Shown in pieces: positions 37,419 through 46,860 of a stretch of 64,000 bases of DNA (the first letter of the stretch is position 1; the number at the start of each line of letters is the position of its first letter). The stretch spans positions 30,501-94,500 of the forward strand of contig JAUILA010000023.1 in NCBI GenBank assembly GCA_030432655.1, read 5' to 3'. Source of the stretch: Bacteroidia bacterium (GTDB lineage Bacteria > Bacteroidota > Bacteroidia > Cytophagales > Cyclobacteriaceae). Below the pieces are notes generated by a model. The model ran no database searches and was not told where the DNA came from. It saw nothing but the letters and a program-made list of their open reading frames with translations. A program made the translations under genes and the position numbers.

Positions 37419-38552
37419 ATGCAAAAATCGTTCACAGCTATTCTTCTGTTAATCACAGGCGGCTTTATGGCCTGCAACAATTCCCAGTCAGAAAGCGGGG
37501 AAAGTACGGCAGCGGATTCCACTGCCTCGGCAGAAACTGATTCTCCAGAATCTAATGAAATTCAGCCATTGATTACCGATTTGTACACGGCTGATCCGTC
37601 GGCCCATGTATTCGAAGGTAAACTTTATATCTACCCTTCCCACGATATTGAATCAGATACGCCGGAGGATGACCTGGGCGGACATTTCGATATGAAGGAT
37701 TACCATGTCTATTCCATGGAGGAAGTGGGCGGTGAAGTGACCGATCACGGCGAAGTTTTGCATGTGGATAACGTTCCATGGGCTTCCAGGCAAATGTGGG
37801 CACCGGATGCTGCCGAAAAAGATGGTACTTACTACTTGTATTTCCCGGCAAAGGACGAGGAAGGCATTTTTCATATCGGAGCCGCCGTGGCGGATAATCC
37901 GGCTGGTCCGTTCGAGCCCGAAGAGAATTACATTGAAGGCAGTTTCAGTATGGATCCGGCGGTCTTTAAAGATGACGACGGAAGCTATTACATGTATTTC
38001 GGTGGAATCTGGGGCGGTCAGCTCCAGAAATGGCGTACAGGCAGCTACGTATCGACCGATGACAGTCCGTATGCCGACGAACCTGCTGAAGATGAGCCGG
38101 CTATCGCGCCCCGTATTGCTAAAATGAGCGATGATATGCTGCAATTTGCCGAAGATCCTAAGAAAATCGAGATACTTGACCAGGATGGTAATCCTATCCT
38201 GGCCGGGGACCATGACCGCAGGTTTTTCGAAGCAGCGTGGGTGCATAAATACAATGGAAAATACTATCTCTCCTATTCGACCGGGGATACCCATAATATC
38301 GCGTATGCCACAGGCGATTCACCTTACGGACCGTTTACCTACCAGGGAGTTATCCTGAAACCGGTGCTTGGATGGACCAACCATCATTCGATTGTGGAAT
38401 TTAAAGGAAACTGGTATTTATTTTTCCATGACAGTTACCTGTCCGGCGGTCAGACGCACTTGCGTAATGTCAAGATGACCGAACTCAACTACAATGAAGA
38501 TGGCAGCATTCAGACCATAGACGCGCTCGTGGAGCCGGAAGAAGGTATGTAA
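37419..38552 (+). CDS. GH43 family glycosidase lipoprotein (beta-xylosidase/arabinofuranosidase type)
   Basis: A 377-residue lipoprotein (lipobox FMAC, cysteine 19) with a Ser/Glu-rich linker and one five-bladed propeller. GH43 catalytic positions are visible: general base D59 in TADPSAHV, pKa-modulating D179 in SMDPAVF, and general acid E271 in FFEAAWV. No C-terminal beta-sandwich is present, unlike the two following GH43 proteins. Expected to remove arabinose or xylose from xylo-oligosaccharides; the exact specificity is not determinable. It is second in the plus-strand arm. Confidence 0.9.
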   Translation: MQKSFTAILLLITGGFMACNNSQSESGESTAADSTASAETDSPESNEIQPLITDLYTADPSAHVFEGKLYIYPSHDIESDTPEDDLGGHFDMKDYHVYSMEEVGGEVTDHGEVLHVDNVPWASRQMWAPDAAEKDGTYYLYFPAKDEEGIFHIGAAVADNPAGPFEPEENYIEGSFSMDPAVFKDDDGSYYMYFGGIWGGQLQKWRTGSYVSTDDSPYADEPAEDEPAIAPRIAKMSDDMLQFAEDPKKIEILDQDGNPILAGDHDRRFFEAAWVHKYNGKYYLSYSTGDTHNIAYATGDSPYGPFTYQGVILKPVLGWTNHHSIVEFKGNWYLFFHDSYLSGGQTHLRNVKMTELNYNEDGSIQTIDALVEPEEGM

Positions 38553-38600
38553 CAGTACGCCACAATCCTGGATCATTATAAATTCTTTAAACCCATTTTC

Positions 38601-40286
38601 ATGAGAAATATACCCATGAAGTTCATTTCCCTTGCCGCAGTGTTGTTCATGGTTTCCTGCACGGCTGACAAACCAGTCGAGGAATCGGACCAGAGCGCTC
38701 AACAGGAAGTTAAAACTTTTACCAACCCCATTCTCGCCGGGTTTAACCCTGATCCGAGCATCACCAGGGTGGGTGATGATTATTACATGGTGAATTCGTC
38801 TTTCGGGTACTTTCCGGGTATCCCGGTACTTCACAGCAAGGACCTGGTTAACTGGAACCAGATCGGTGCGGTACTGGACGAAAATCAACAGATGAACCTG
38901 GACGAGCAACGTATCTCCAGGGGATATTTCGCCCCTGCGATTTCCTACAATGACGGATACTTTTATGTGATCTGTACCCTGATTGATGGGTATGGCAACT
39001 TCATTTCAAGGTCAAGGACACCGGAAGGGCCGTATTCAGAACCCTTCTGGTTGCCTGAACTGGCAGGCGGAATTGATCCTTCCCTTTTCTTTGATGACGA
39101 TGGAAAAGCGTATGTGGTATATAATCACGGGGCGCCTGATAATAAACCGCTTTACGGTGGCCATCGTACGATACGCCTTCGCGAACTGGACCTGGAAACC
39201 ATGAAACTGGTTGGCGAAGAGCAATTGCTGGTTAATGGAGGTGTTGACATCTCCCAGGAGCCGGTATGGATTGAGGCGCCGCATATTTATAAGATAGATG
39301 GGTTATACTATCTCATGTGTGCGGAAGGTGGAACCGGCTACAATCACTCCGAAGTTATTTTCCGATCAGACAGTGTAAGGGGAGAATATATTCCTTACGA
39401 AGAAAATCCTATTCTCACCCAGCGTCACCTCGACCCCTCCCGGCCGGATCCGATTACTACCGCCGGTCATGCAGACATGGTACAAACCCCATCAGGTGAA
39501 TGGTGGGCCGTTTTCCTGGCAGCCCGGCCCTACGAAGGCGGGCATTTCAATACAGGCCGCGAGACATTTCTCGCCCCGGTGAAATGGACCGACGGGTGGC
39601 CCGTGATCAATCCGGATTTTGAAGAAGTTCAGTATGAATATCCAATGCCGGACACAGGAGGCAGCACCGAACCTGATGTTCCGTTAAGCGGTAAATTTGA
39701 TTACCGTATTGATTTCGACCAGCCACTGGACCAGCGATGGATGTTCCTGCGAAATGTCAGGGAAAAGTGGTACGAGGCAAATACGGATGAGGGAATGCTT
39801 ACGATGCAGTTACGACCGGAGGTGATCAGCGAATCCGGAAATCCTTCCCTGGTTTTGCGCCGTCAGACACACCTGGAAGGCGAGGTAAGTACGTACCTTG
39901 AATTTGAACCGGAGGCTGAGAATGAGATGGCCGGACTGGTCATTCTCCAGAATGAAAGTCATTACTATTTTGTCAACAAAACCGCAGACCGGATTCAGCT
40001 GCTGAAGCAAACGGAGAATGGATTTGAAACTCTCGCGGAAGTGCCGTACGACCAGGCGGGAGTCCATATTAAAATTGAAGCACGTGGCAACAAGTACCAC
40101 TTCTATTATGGCCAGGATGAAGAGTCCTATCAGGCCTTGCTTCAGGATGTGGATGCCACCTACCTGAGCACTGAAACTGCGGGCGGATTTGTGGGTTGCA
40201 TGTACGGAATGTATGCTACATCGGACGGACAGGAAAGTTCAAATACCGCCAGTTTCGATTACTTTGAGATCCATACGTCAAAATAA
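38601..40286 (+). CDS. GH43 beta-xylosidase-type lipoprotein with C-terminal concanavalin-like domain
   Basis: A 561-residue lipoprotein (VLFMVSC, cysteine 20; ATGs at codons 1 and 6). The propeller carries base D51 in FNPDPSI, modulator D159 in GGIDPSLFF and acid E225 in WIEAPHIY. A C-terminal beta-sandwich (about 360-558: RWMFLRNVR to ASFDYFEI) is the beta-xylosidase-type second domain. Likely exo-acting on xylo- or arabinoxylo-oligosaccharides. Its stop overlaps the start of the next GH43 gene by one base (TAATG). Confidence 0.92.
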   Translation: MRNIPMKFISLAAVLFMVSCTADKPVEESDQSAQQEVKTFTNPILAGFNPDPSITRVGDDYYMVNSSFGYFPGIPVLHSKDLVNWNQIGAVLDENQQMNLDEQRISRGYFAPAISYNDGYFYVICTLIDGYGNFISRSRTPEGPYSEPFWLPELAGGIDPSLFFDDDGKAYVVYNHGAPDNKPLYGGHRTIRLRELDLETMKLVGEEQLLVNGGVDISQEPVWIEAPHIYKIDGLYYLMCAEGGTGYNHSEVIFRSDSVRGEYIPYEENPILTQRHLDPSRPDPITTAGHADMVQTPSGEWWAVFLAARPYEGGHFNTGRETFLAPVKWTDGWPVINPDFEEVQYEYPMPDTGGSTEPDVPLSGKFDYRIDFDQPLDQRWMFLRNVREKWYEANTDEGMLTMQLRPEVISESGNPSLVLRRQTHLEGEVSTYLEFEPEAENEMAGLVILQNESHYYFVNKTADRIQLLKQTENGFETLAEVPYDQAGVHIKIEARGNKYHFYYGQDEESYQALLQDVDATYLSTETAGGFVGCMYGMYATSDGQESSNTASFDYFEIHTSK

Positions 40287-41938
40287 TGAGCAGACCATTC
40301 ATTTCTGAAAAGATATTTGCATTCGCACATCGAAGTTTGTTGTCAACGGCCACTGCATTGCTTTTTCTCGGAGCTATGTGCTTTTCCTGCGAACAGCAGG
40401 CAGCGGAAAGCAGCGAATCATCTGAACCGGCCGCTTCTGAGAACCTGGTGAAAGGACGAAACCCGGTGATATGGGCCGATGTGCCGGACGTGTCCATGAT
40501 CCGCGTTGGGGATAATTATTATATGAGCAGCACCACAATGCACATGAGCCCGGGGGTGCCGGTTATGAAATCGAATAACCTGGTAAACTGGAAACTGGTC
40601 AATTACGCGTACGACACGCTCGCGGATATCGACGCGCTGGCCCTACGGAACGGACAAAAATCCTATGGTCGCGGCTCCTGGGCAAGCTGTCTTCGTTACC
40701 ATGAAGGAAAGTTCTACCTCAGTACATTCTCCGGTACCACTAACAAAACCTACATTTTTGTCACTGAAGACATAGAGAATGGTCCGTGGGAAACCATTTC
40801 GTTTGCCCCCTCCTATCACGACCACTCCATATTTTTTGATGACGACGGAAAAATTTACATGATCTGGGGAGGCGGCGAATTGCGCATGGTCGAACTCAGG
40901 GAGGATCTTTCCGGGGTTAAAGAAGGAACGGAACGCGTATTGATTGAAAATGCCAGCGCCCCTTCCGGTTCGGATATCATGCTGCCCGCCGAAGGGTCAC
41001 AGCTGTTCAAAGTGAACGGAAAATACTACCTGTACAACATATCCTGGCCACGCAATGATATGCGTACCGTGATTGTGCACCGGGCTGATCAGATCACCGG
41101 TCCGTACGAAGGCAAAGTGGTGCTTAAGGACCGGGGCATCGCCCAGGGCGGATTGGTGGATACCCCTGATGGCGAATGGTATTCGTACTTGTTCCGCGAT
41201 TACGGGGCTGTCGGCCGCATACCCTACCTGGCACCCACCAAATGGGTGGATGGATGGCCGGTGATTGGAATGGATGGTGCCGTGCCGGATACCCTTAATA
41301 TTATGGGAGCTCCACAGGATCTTAGCGGCATTGTCGCTTCGGACGAATTTGACCGTGAAGAAGGTGAGGCAGATCTCCCCCTGGAATGGCAGTGGAACCA
41401 TAATCCGTTGAACGATTACTGGTCACTTGATCAGCGACCAGGGTATTTACGACTGATCAATGACCGGGTGGACACGAGCTTTTTGCGGACGAGAAACACG
41501 CTTACCCAGCGGACATACGGACCTGTCAGCTCTGCAAGTGTGGCGCTTGATGTTAGTCAGCTTAAAAACGGGGATGTAGCCGGCCTCGGCGCACTTCAGC
41601 TGAATTACGGTTATGTTGGCGTTGAGAAGAAGGAAGACGATTTACGTATTGTTATGGTCAATGGCACCGGCGGTGAATTCGAGGAGATTGAATCAATTGA
41701 CTTGGAGAATGAAACAGTATATTTCAAAATAAGTATGGACTTCCGGGACCTGACGGACAAGGCTTATTTTTATTACAGCCTGGATGGAGAGTCATGGGAA
41801 CGGATTGGCAATGAATTGCAGATGCGTTATACCCTTCCCCACTTTATGGGGTACCGGTTTGCGCTGTTCAGTTATGCCACTAAGGAACCCGGGGGAATTG
41901 CCGATTTTGACTGGTTCCGGACGTCAAGTAAAATCTAA
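40286..41938 (+). CDS. GH43 glycosidase lipoprotein with C-terminal concanavalin-like domain
   Basis: A 550-residue GH43 protein. The N-terminus holds a signal and lipobox (MCFSC, cysteine 35), an unusually long pre-sequence for this family. Catalytic candidates: base D68 in WADVPDVSMI, modulator D179 in YHDHSIFF, acid E236 in LPAEGSQLF. Residues about 345-547 form the second beta-sandwich (WQWNHNPLND to ADFDWF). It shares architecture with the preceding GH43 but diverges in sequence (base motif ADVPDVS against FNPDPS), so different linkages are likely. Overlaps the previous stop. Confidence 0.9.
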   Translation: MSRPFISEKIFAFAHRSLLSTATALLFLGAMCFSCEQQAAESSESSEPAASENLVKGRNPVIWADVPDVSMIRVGDNYYMSSTTMHMSPGVPVMKSNNLVNWKLVNYAYDTLADIDALALRNGQKSYGRGSWASCLRYHEGKFYLSTFSGTTNKTYIFVTEDIENGPWETISFAPSYHDHSIFFDDDGKIYMIWGGGELRMVELREDLSGVKEGTERVLIENASAPSGSDIMLPAEGSQLFKVNGKYYLYNISWPRNDMRTVIVHRADQITGPYEGKVVLKDRGIAQGGLVDTPDGEWYSYLFRDYGAVGRIPYLAPTKWVDGWPVIGMDGAVPDTLNIMGAPQDLSGIVASDEFDREEGEADLPLEWQWNHNPLNDYWSLDQRPGYLRLINDRVDTSFLRTRNTLTQRTYGPVSSASVALDVSQLKNGDVAGLGALQLNYGYVGVEKKEDDLRIVMVNGTGGEFEEIESIDLENETVYFKISMDFRDLTDKAYFYYSLDGESWERIGNELQMRYTLPHFMGYRFALFSYATKEPGGIADFDWFRTSSKI

Positions 41939-41949
41939 CAGCTTACCAG

Positions 41950-43518
41950 GTGAAAAACTTCAAAAATGCCACATTATGCCTTGTCCTGATACTCGCGGCA
42001 GTGTATAATTTACAGGCACAGGAGGATCAGAAAATCTTAATTACCATTGATCCGGAGAGCGATGGTCCGCAAATAAGCCGGCACATATTTGGCCAATTCG
42101 CAGAACATTTAGGACGAGGTATCTACGAGGGTGTATGGGTGGGACCCGCATCGGCTATTCCGAATACGCGCGGGATTAGAAATGATGTTGTTGAAGCTCT
42201 CAGGGAATTGAACGTTCCGAATGTCCGCTGGCCGGGAGGCTGTTTTGCCGATGAATATCACTGGCGCGACGGCATTGGAACGCAGGACGAACGAATGGCG
42301 CGAATAAATGCCAGCTGGGCCGGACGACCGGAACCTAACACGTTTGGCACGCACGAATATTTTGACTTTCTCAAACAAATTGGTGCGAATGCCTTTATCT
42401 CCGCCAATGTAGGTTCAGGTACAGTCAAGGAGGCCGCGGATTGGCTGGAATATCTAACCGCGGAAGGATCATCCCTCGCCCTTGAAAGAAGCCGGAATGG
42501 ACATCCGGATCCTTATCCAGTTGCTTTCTGGGGAATCGGAAACGAATCCTGGGGATGCGGCGGTCCGCTAACCGCCGAAGAGTACCTGACTGAACTTAAA
42601 AAATTCTCCAATTTCAGCACAAATTACAATCCGGCACTGAATACCAGGCATATTGCCGTCGGGCCGGACGGAGCCGATTTTGCCGAATACACGGAAGTGA
42701 TTATGAATGCATGGTCAACCAAAAGCTGGGCCTGGAATATCGGGGGTATTTCACTTCACAGGTATACCCGGAATGGTTGGCCTCCGAACATACCCGCCTC
42801 CGGCTTTGACAATCAGCAGTATGCGAATGTGCTGGCAGAAACCGTTGGTATGGATAGCTTCATCTCGGAGAATGAGAAAATCATGAACCGGTATGATCCG
42901 GAAGGTAATGTGGCAATCTTCGTTGATGAATGGGGTACCTGGTATGCCCCAACCGAAGGAACAGATCCCGGATCACTTGAACAGGAAAATACGATCCGCG
43001 ATGCGATCGTCGCCGCATTGAATTTTAATATTTTCGTCCGTCATGCCGAACGCGTCCGGGGAGCGAATATCGCACAGATGATTAATGTTCTCCAGTCACT
43101 TATCATAACGAAAGAAGAGGAGATGATTCTGACCCCCACCTACCATGCTTTTCGGCTGTATGTCCCCTTCCAGCAAGCCAGGCGTCTTTCGTTGGCGTAT
43201 AATTCCGGTATTTATGCTGAAGGCAACGTTGAACTTCAAAGACTGGATGCGATAGCGGCCAAACAGGAAAATGGTCATATAATCCTTGCGCTGACAAACC
43301 TGGATCCTGTTCGATCGGTAACTGTAGAGGTGATGATGAAGGACCGGATGTTGAAACAGGCAACTGGTGAAACACTATCTGCTCCATTTATGGATTCGCA
43401 GAATACCTTTGAAAATCCTGAACAGGTAAAGCCACAGGTTTTAAACCCGCGTATGCAAAATGGAAAAGCAGAAATAACACTTAAGCCACATTCAGTAACT
43501 GTGATACTTCTTAATTAA
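41950..43518 (+). CDS. GH51 alpha-L-arabinofuranosidase
   Basis: A 522-residue protein starting with GTG at 41950; the residues that follow form a signal peptide (ending NLQAQ), supporting this start. GH51 motifs: FGQFAEHLGRGIYEG, RWPGGCFADEYHW, acid/base E199 in GIGNESWG, nucleophile E327 in FVDEWGTWY, and a C-terminal beta domain ending TVILLN. It releases arabinofuranose from arabinoxylan oligosaccharides, probably in the periplasm. It is the last gene of the plus-strand arm, 11 bases after GH43. Confidence 0.94.
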   Translation: MKNFKNATLCLVLILAAVYNLQAQEDQKILITIDPESDGPQISRHIFGQFAEHLGRGIYEGVWVGPASAIPNTRGIRNDVVEALRELNVPNVRWPGGCFADEYHWRDGIGTQDERMARINASWAGRPEPNTFGTHEYFDFLKQIGANAFISANVGSGTVKEAADWLEYLTAEGSSLALERSRNGHPDPYPVAFWGIGNESWGCGGPLTAEEYLTELKKFSNFSTNYNPALNTRHIAVGPDGADFAEYTEVIMNAWSTKSWAWNIGGISLHRYTRNGWPPNIPASGFDNQQYANVLAETVGMDSFISENEKIMNRYDPEGNVAIFVDEWGTWYAPTEGTDPGSLEQENTIRDAIVAALNFNIFVRHAERVRGANIAQMINVLQSLIITKEEEMILTPTYHAFRLYVPFQQARRLSLAYNSGIYAEGNVELQRLDAIAAKQENGHIILALTNLDPVRSVTVEVMMKDRMLKQATGETLSAPFMDSQNTFENPEQVKPQVLNPRMQNGKAEITLKPHSVTVILLN

Positions 43519-43536
43519 TATCAGGGGACCTTCTTT

Positions 43537-44193
43537 CTAATTACGCTTGTAATGGTCATGCATACCTATCCCCTTCATGATATTTCCGATATGTTTTTCA
43601 ATCCGGGCTACCCGCGTGGATGACTGTTTTGGCTGGGAAAAATAGATGATATACCCTCGTTGCCTGCCGGGGGTGAGTTTTTCAAAGGCCGCCTTAAGTG
43701 CCGGGGATTCATCAAAAAAGGCGGTCAGTTCGTCCGGGACAGGCTCCGGCCGTTTCTTCGTCTTTACTTTTAGTCCGGCTTTTTCAATCTCAATGGCCTC
43801 AAAAATGTAGGCTGTAATATGAGCTTCAATCTCATTGATGCGTCCGGTATCGGTAAATTTCAACAGCCGGGCCGACTGGGAATTCTCGCCAGGTTTTTCC
43901 AGGATTTTATCCTTGTCCATCAGCAGCGAGCCCTTGAAAAAACTGATGAAGCAAAAGTCCTTGAAAGCACTTAGCATCAGAATATTCTTTCCTTTGTGGG
44001 TATAACAGGGCACCCCCCATTTAGCCTCCTCCTTCAGGCCGCTGCTGAGAATAATTTGCCTGAGCAGACGTAGCTCGCCGGTCCACCGATGCACCTTGCA
44101 CTCCGGGGTACCACCGAGCGAACAACGCCCGCAGCCGTCGGTGAAATAAGTATCCGGATTTTTTGTCATTTGTGGCATAAGGCTGTAATTCAT
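43537..44193 (-). CDS. DUF1801/YdeI family protein
   Basis: A 218-residue protein from the ATG at 44193, which overlaps the stop of the TlpA-like gene (TGATG). The N-terminus has a cysteine-rich stretch (DGCGRCSLGGTPECKVHRW) that could bind metal. It is followed by a DUF1801 domain (EAKWGVPCYTHKGKNI, FISFFKG) and a C-terminal YdeI-type segment (LTPGRQRGYIIYFSQPKQSSTR) related to bacteriocin-protection proteins. The biochemical function is unknown. It converges on the GH51 gene with 18 bases between the stops. Confidence 0.8.
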   Translation of the reverse strand: MNYSLMPQMTKNPDTYFTDGCGRCSLGGTPECKVHRWTGELRLLRQIILSSGLKEEAKWGVPCYTHKGKNILMLSAFKDFCFISFFKGSLLMDKDKILEKPGENSQSARLLKFTDTGRINEIEAHITAYIFEAIEIEKAGLKVKTKKRPEPVPDELTAFFDESPALKAAFEKLTPGRQRGYIIYFSQPKQSSTRVARIEKHIGNIMKGIGMHDHYKRN

Positions 44194-45008
44194 CAAGCGG
44201 TTGGTGGTGGCGGTGGTAATTGAGGGGGCATAAACTGCTTCAGAAAGGAAATCATTTCTGAAGCACTATCGACTACCTTGATTATCTCCCCGTTTGCATC
44301 CACCACAAGATGCGTTGGATAGGCATTCAGTCCTAATTCTGATACAATTAATTCCTTTTGTTTTGCAACAACCTCATATTTGAATGGCTTTTTGCTAAGA
44401 AAATTTTCCAGGTCAGCTTCAGAATGCAAAGCCAGGCTGATAAACAAAATATCCTCATCCTCACTATATTCCTCCACCAGGTTATTTAATTCCGGAAACT
44501 CTTTAATACATGCCGTACTGCCGATAAACCATGTCTTTAAGACTAAAACCTTCCCTTTAGCCAATTCATTATTATAATGATTGCCATTCAGATCGACGAG
44601 GTCAAAATCAGGGAAGGTCATACCCTCCATCTTAAAATGAAATTGAGTGGTAAACGACTCATCCTTAATGGTCTCACCTATGCTTTCAAATTCAGTTACA
44701 TTGAATTTAAACAATTTATATATTTCCCTGCCCTGAGCAGGTTTAAGACGCAATGGTATATAATTTCCTGACGCTAGTTGCTGTAAGAAAATTTCCTTAC
44801 TCAGCGTATCGGATTGACTGCTAAGACCAATAAAATCAGATGATAAGTTTATGAATTTGTTGTGATAGCCCCACCAGGTTTTAAAATCTGATAAAAGCAT
44901 CTCAGGGTTAACTTGCGGATCAAGCGTCCCTGTATTTTTCTTACTCCCATCCTGGCAGGAAAAACTATGAAACCCAATAAGTAGAAAAATAATTAGCTTT
45001 TTACGCAT
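44193..45008 (-). CDS. TlpA/redoxin-like thioredoxin-fold lipoprotein with altered active site
   Basis: A 271-residue lipoprotein (FHSFSC, cysteine 18). A helical N-terminal region precedes a thioredoxin fold from about residue 130 (FPDFDLVDLNGN, KVLVLKTWFIG, NAYPTHLVVDANG). Where TlpA proteins have WCxxC, this one reads GSTAC, so the first cysteine is serine (S164) and only C167 remains. It is therefore unlikely to be a normal disulfide reductase; it may act as a one-cysteine peroxiredoxin-like or redox-sensing protein. The C-terminus is proline-rich. Coupled to the DUF1801/YdeI gene. Confidence 0.8.
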   Translation of the reverse strand: MRKKLIIFLLIGFHSFSCQDGSKKNTGTLDPQVNPEMLLSDFKTWWGYHNKFINLSSDFIGLSSQSDTLSKEIFLQQLASGNYIPLRLKPAQGREIYKLFKFNVTEFESIGETIKDESFTTQFHFKMEGMTFPDFDLVDLNGNHYNNELAKGKVLVLKTWFIGSTACIKEFPELNNLVEEYSEDEDILFISLALHSEADLENFLSKKPFKYEVVAKQKELIVSELGLNAYPTHLVVDANGEIIKVVDSASEMISFLKQFMPPQLPPPPPTA

Positions 45009-45092
45009 CTTTCAATTTATGCCCGAAATTTTATATTACACAGGAAATCATGGAAAATCCAACAAACTGTTTACGCGAATTCGATAAACTGA

Positions 45093-45914
45093 CTAACTAA
45101 AGGCCCCGTTTCTGCACCACTCAATCATCAGATCATTCACGGGCAATTTTAATTTTGAGATAAAGGCCGTAGGATTCAGGCCCGTTATTTTCCGGCACTC
45201 TTTTATAAAATGCGACTGGTCATAATACCCAAAGTCCAGCGCCTCGATCAGCCTGGCGGAGGGATCTGTTTTCAAATATTCCGACACCTGCCGAAAGCGC
45301 ACCAGGGATAATAATTCCTTCGGGCATAGATTGAGATACTTTCTGATCGTACGCTGGAGTGTTTTTTCAGACATATGCAACCGGTCGGACAACTCCCCTA
45401 TATTCACGTCAAAATTTGACTCAAACTGGTTCAGGATCTGCTGGTAGCGTGAACCGGATTCGCAGGAAATGAGCAGGCCGACCAGCCAGTCATCCAGCAA
45501 TGACACATCCACCTCACCATCAAAATCTCTCCTGAATTGCTCAATTTTCCGTACCGTATTCTCCGGTAAAAAAGACCGGAAAGAGGTATTGGGCGACGGA
45601 ATTGAGGTCAGATAGCAGGAGAATAATTCAAGTATTGCCGGCTTACCTTTTATATTCAGACAGATAAGGTCATCCGGCACATAAAAATGCGTCAGCTGGT
45701 TGGTTGGCGGATGAATGGCCAGGTCTTGTGCAGGTTGGTATTGGCCGGAATTATAATCATACAAGTAAAAACTGCCTGAAAGGATGACCCACAGCTCCAC
45801 CCGACCATTTGGAATAGCAGTAAATCGAACAGAATCAGTAAACTGATACAGCTGATAACAATCAATGTAATTCGTCAATAGTGTGTTCTTCGTGGAATAC
45901 GTCTCCAGCTCCAT
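45093..45914 (-). CDS. AraC family transcriptional regulator
   Basis: From the ATG at 45914 the protein has 273 residues (the longer frame begins with GTG at 45938). An N-terminal cupin-like sensor region is followed by a C-terminal AraC/XylS DNA-binding domain: IGELSDRLHMSEKTLQRTIRKYL (first HTH) and ALDFGYYDQSHFIKECRKITGLNPTAF (second HTH). The regulated genes are not apparent; it stands alone, divergent from the aspartyl protease gene. The 84-base gap after it shows no clear site. Confidence 0.9.
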   Translation of the reverse strand: MELETYSTKNTLLTNYIDCYQLYQFTDSVRFTAIPNGRVELWVILSGSFYLYDYNSGQYQPAQDLAIHPPTNQLTHFYVPDDLICLNIKGKPAILELFSCYLTSIPSPNTSFRSFLPENTVRKIEQFRRDFDGEVDVSLLDDWLVGLLISCESGSRYQQILNQFESNFDVNIGELSDRLHMSEKTLQRTIRKYLNLCPKELLSLVRFRQVSEYLKTDPSARLIEALDFGYYDQSHFIKECRKITGLNPTAFISKLKLPVNDLMIEWCRNGAFS

Positions 45915-46000
45915 ATGTCTGATTTTTACAATGAACACGTTTTCCGGGAGCTTAGATTTGACCCATCAACATGCAATCCTTACTTCAGAGACGATCCGAC

Positions 46001-46855
46001 ATGAAAAAAGTAACAACACTCCTCCTATTTTTACTGGGCTCCCTTTATACAACAGCACAGACCACCCTCCCCATCACCATCACGGATGACGGATTCATCC
46101 TTGTCCGGGCCAGCCTGGGAGATTCGGTACAGGGTAATTTCATACTGGATACCGGCGCGGGCCTAACCGTCGTGGGTCAGAAAATACTGGACCAGCTGGG
46201 GGAAGCTCCGGAAGAAGACGGCATATTTACCGGATTCCGCCATGACGGGGACCGGCTGGACGGACTCCTCTACCGTATACCTGAACTTTCGGTGGGAGAA
46301 TACAGGACAACTAATGTCAAGGTCGGATTATTTCCCCCGCTGGATGATTATGGAATAGACGGCCTGCTGTCCCTGCAATTTTTCGGGGATCATGCCTTTA
46401 CCATTGATTTTGAATCCGGCCAGCTGATCATTCATGAGGAACGTCCTGATACCAATGCAACCGCCATTCCCCTGGTGATCAAGCAGGACCGGAATATCTC
46501 CCTGGACGTGTTTATTCCTGTCTGCCTGAACGGGACGGTAGAGGTCCTGGCTTTGCTGGATACGGGACATGGGTACGGTCCGGCTATCGTTCACCCGTAT
46601 TTCATGGAGCACATGGATTCTTCTGCCGAATTCGAGGAAAGTACGTATACATCACCATTCTCCGGCAAGAAAAGTACGGACCATATTGCTGATGTTAACT
46701 CGCTTGGTGTTTGTAACGGGCAGGATGCCAGTGTGGAAAATACCCGGGTGATCTTCAGAAGCAGCCTGATCTACGAAGGGTTGATTGGCAGCGAATTTTT
46801 CAAAGGCAAAAGAGTGACCATCGATGTCGCTTCCGGGAGGATATTTTTGGAGTGA
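46001..46855 (+). CDS. secreted retropepsin-like aspartyl protease
   Basis: The ATG at 46001 gives a 284-residue protein with a clear signal peptide (MKKVTTLLLFLLGSLYTTAQ); the longer frame from 45971 adds ten residues before it. Two retropepsin-like active-site motifs occur in one chain: FILDTGAG and LLDTGHG, each in a hydrophobic beta context, so one chain may form the whole pseudo-dimeric protease. The second domain ends in SEFFKGKRVTIDVASGRIFLE. Substrate unknown. Its stop is 5 bases from the convergent permease stop. Confidence 0.82.
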   Translation: MKKVTTLLLFLLGSLYTTAQTTLPITITDDGFILVRASLGDSVQGNFILDTGAGLTVVGQKILDQLGEAPEEDGIFTGFRHDGDRLDGLLYRIPELSVGEYRTTNVKVGLFPPLDDYGIDGLLSLQFFGDHAFTIDFESGQLIIHEERPDTNATAIPLVIKQDRNISLDVFIPVCLNGTVEVLALLDTGHGYGPAIVHPYFMEHMDSSAEFEESTYTSPFSGKKSTDHIADVNSLGVCNGQDASVENTRVIFRSSLIYEGLIGSEFFKGKRVTIDVASGRIFLE

Positions 46856-46860
46856 TTAAA

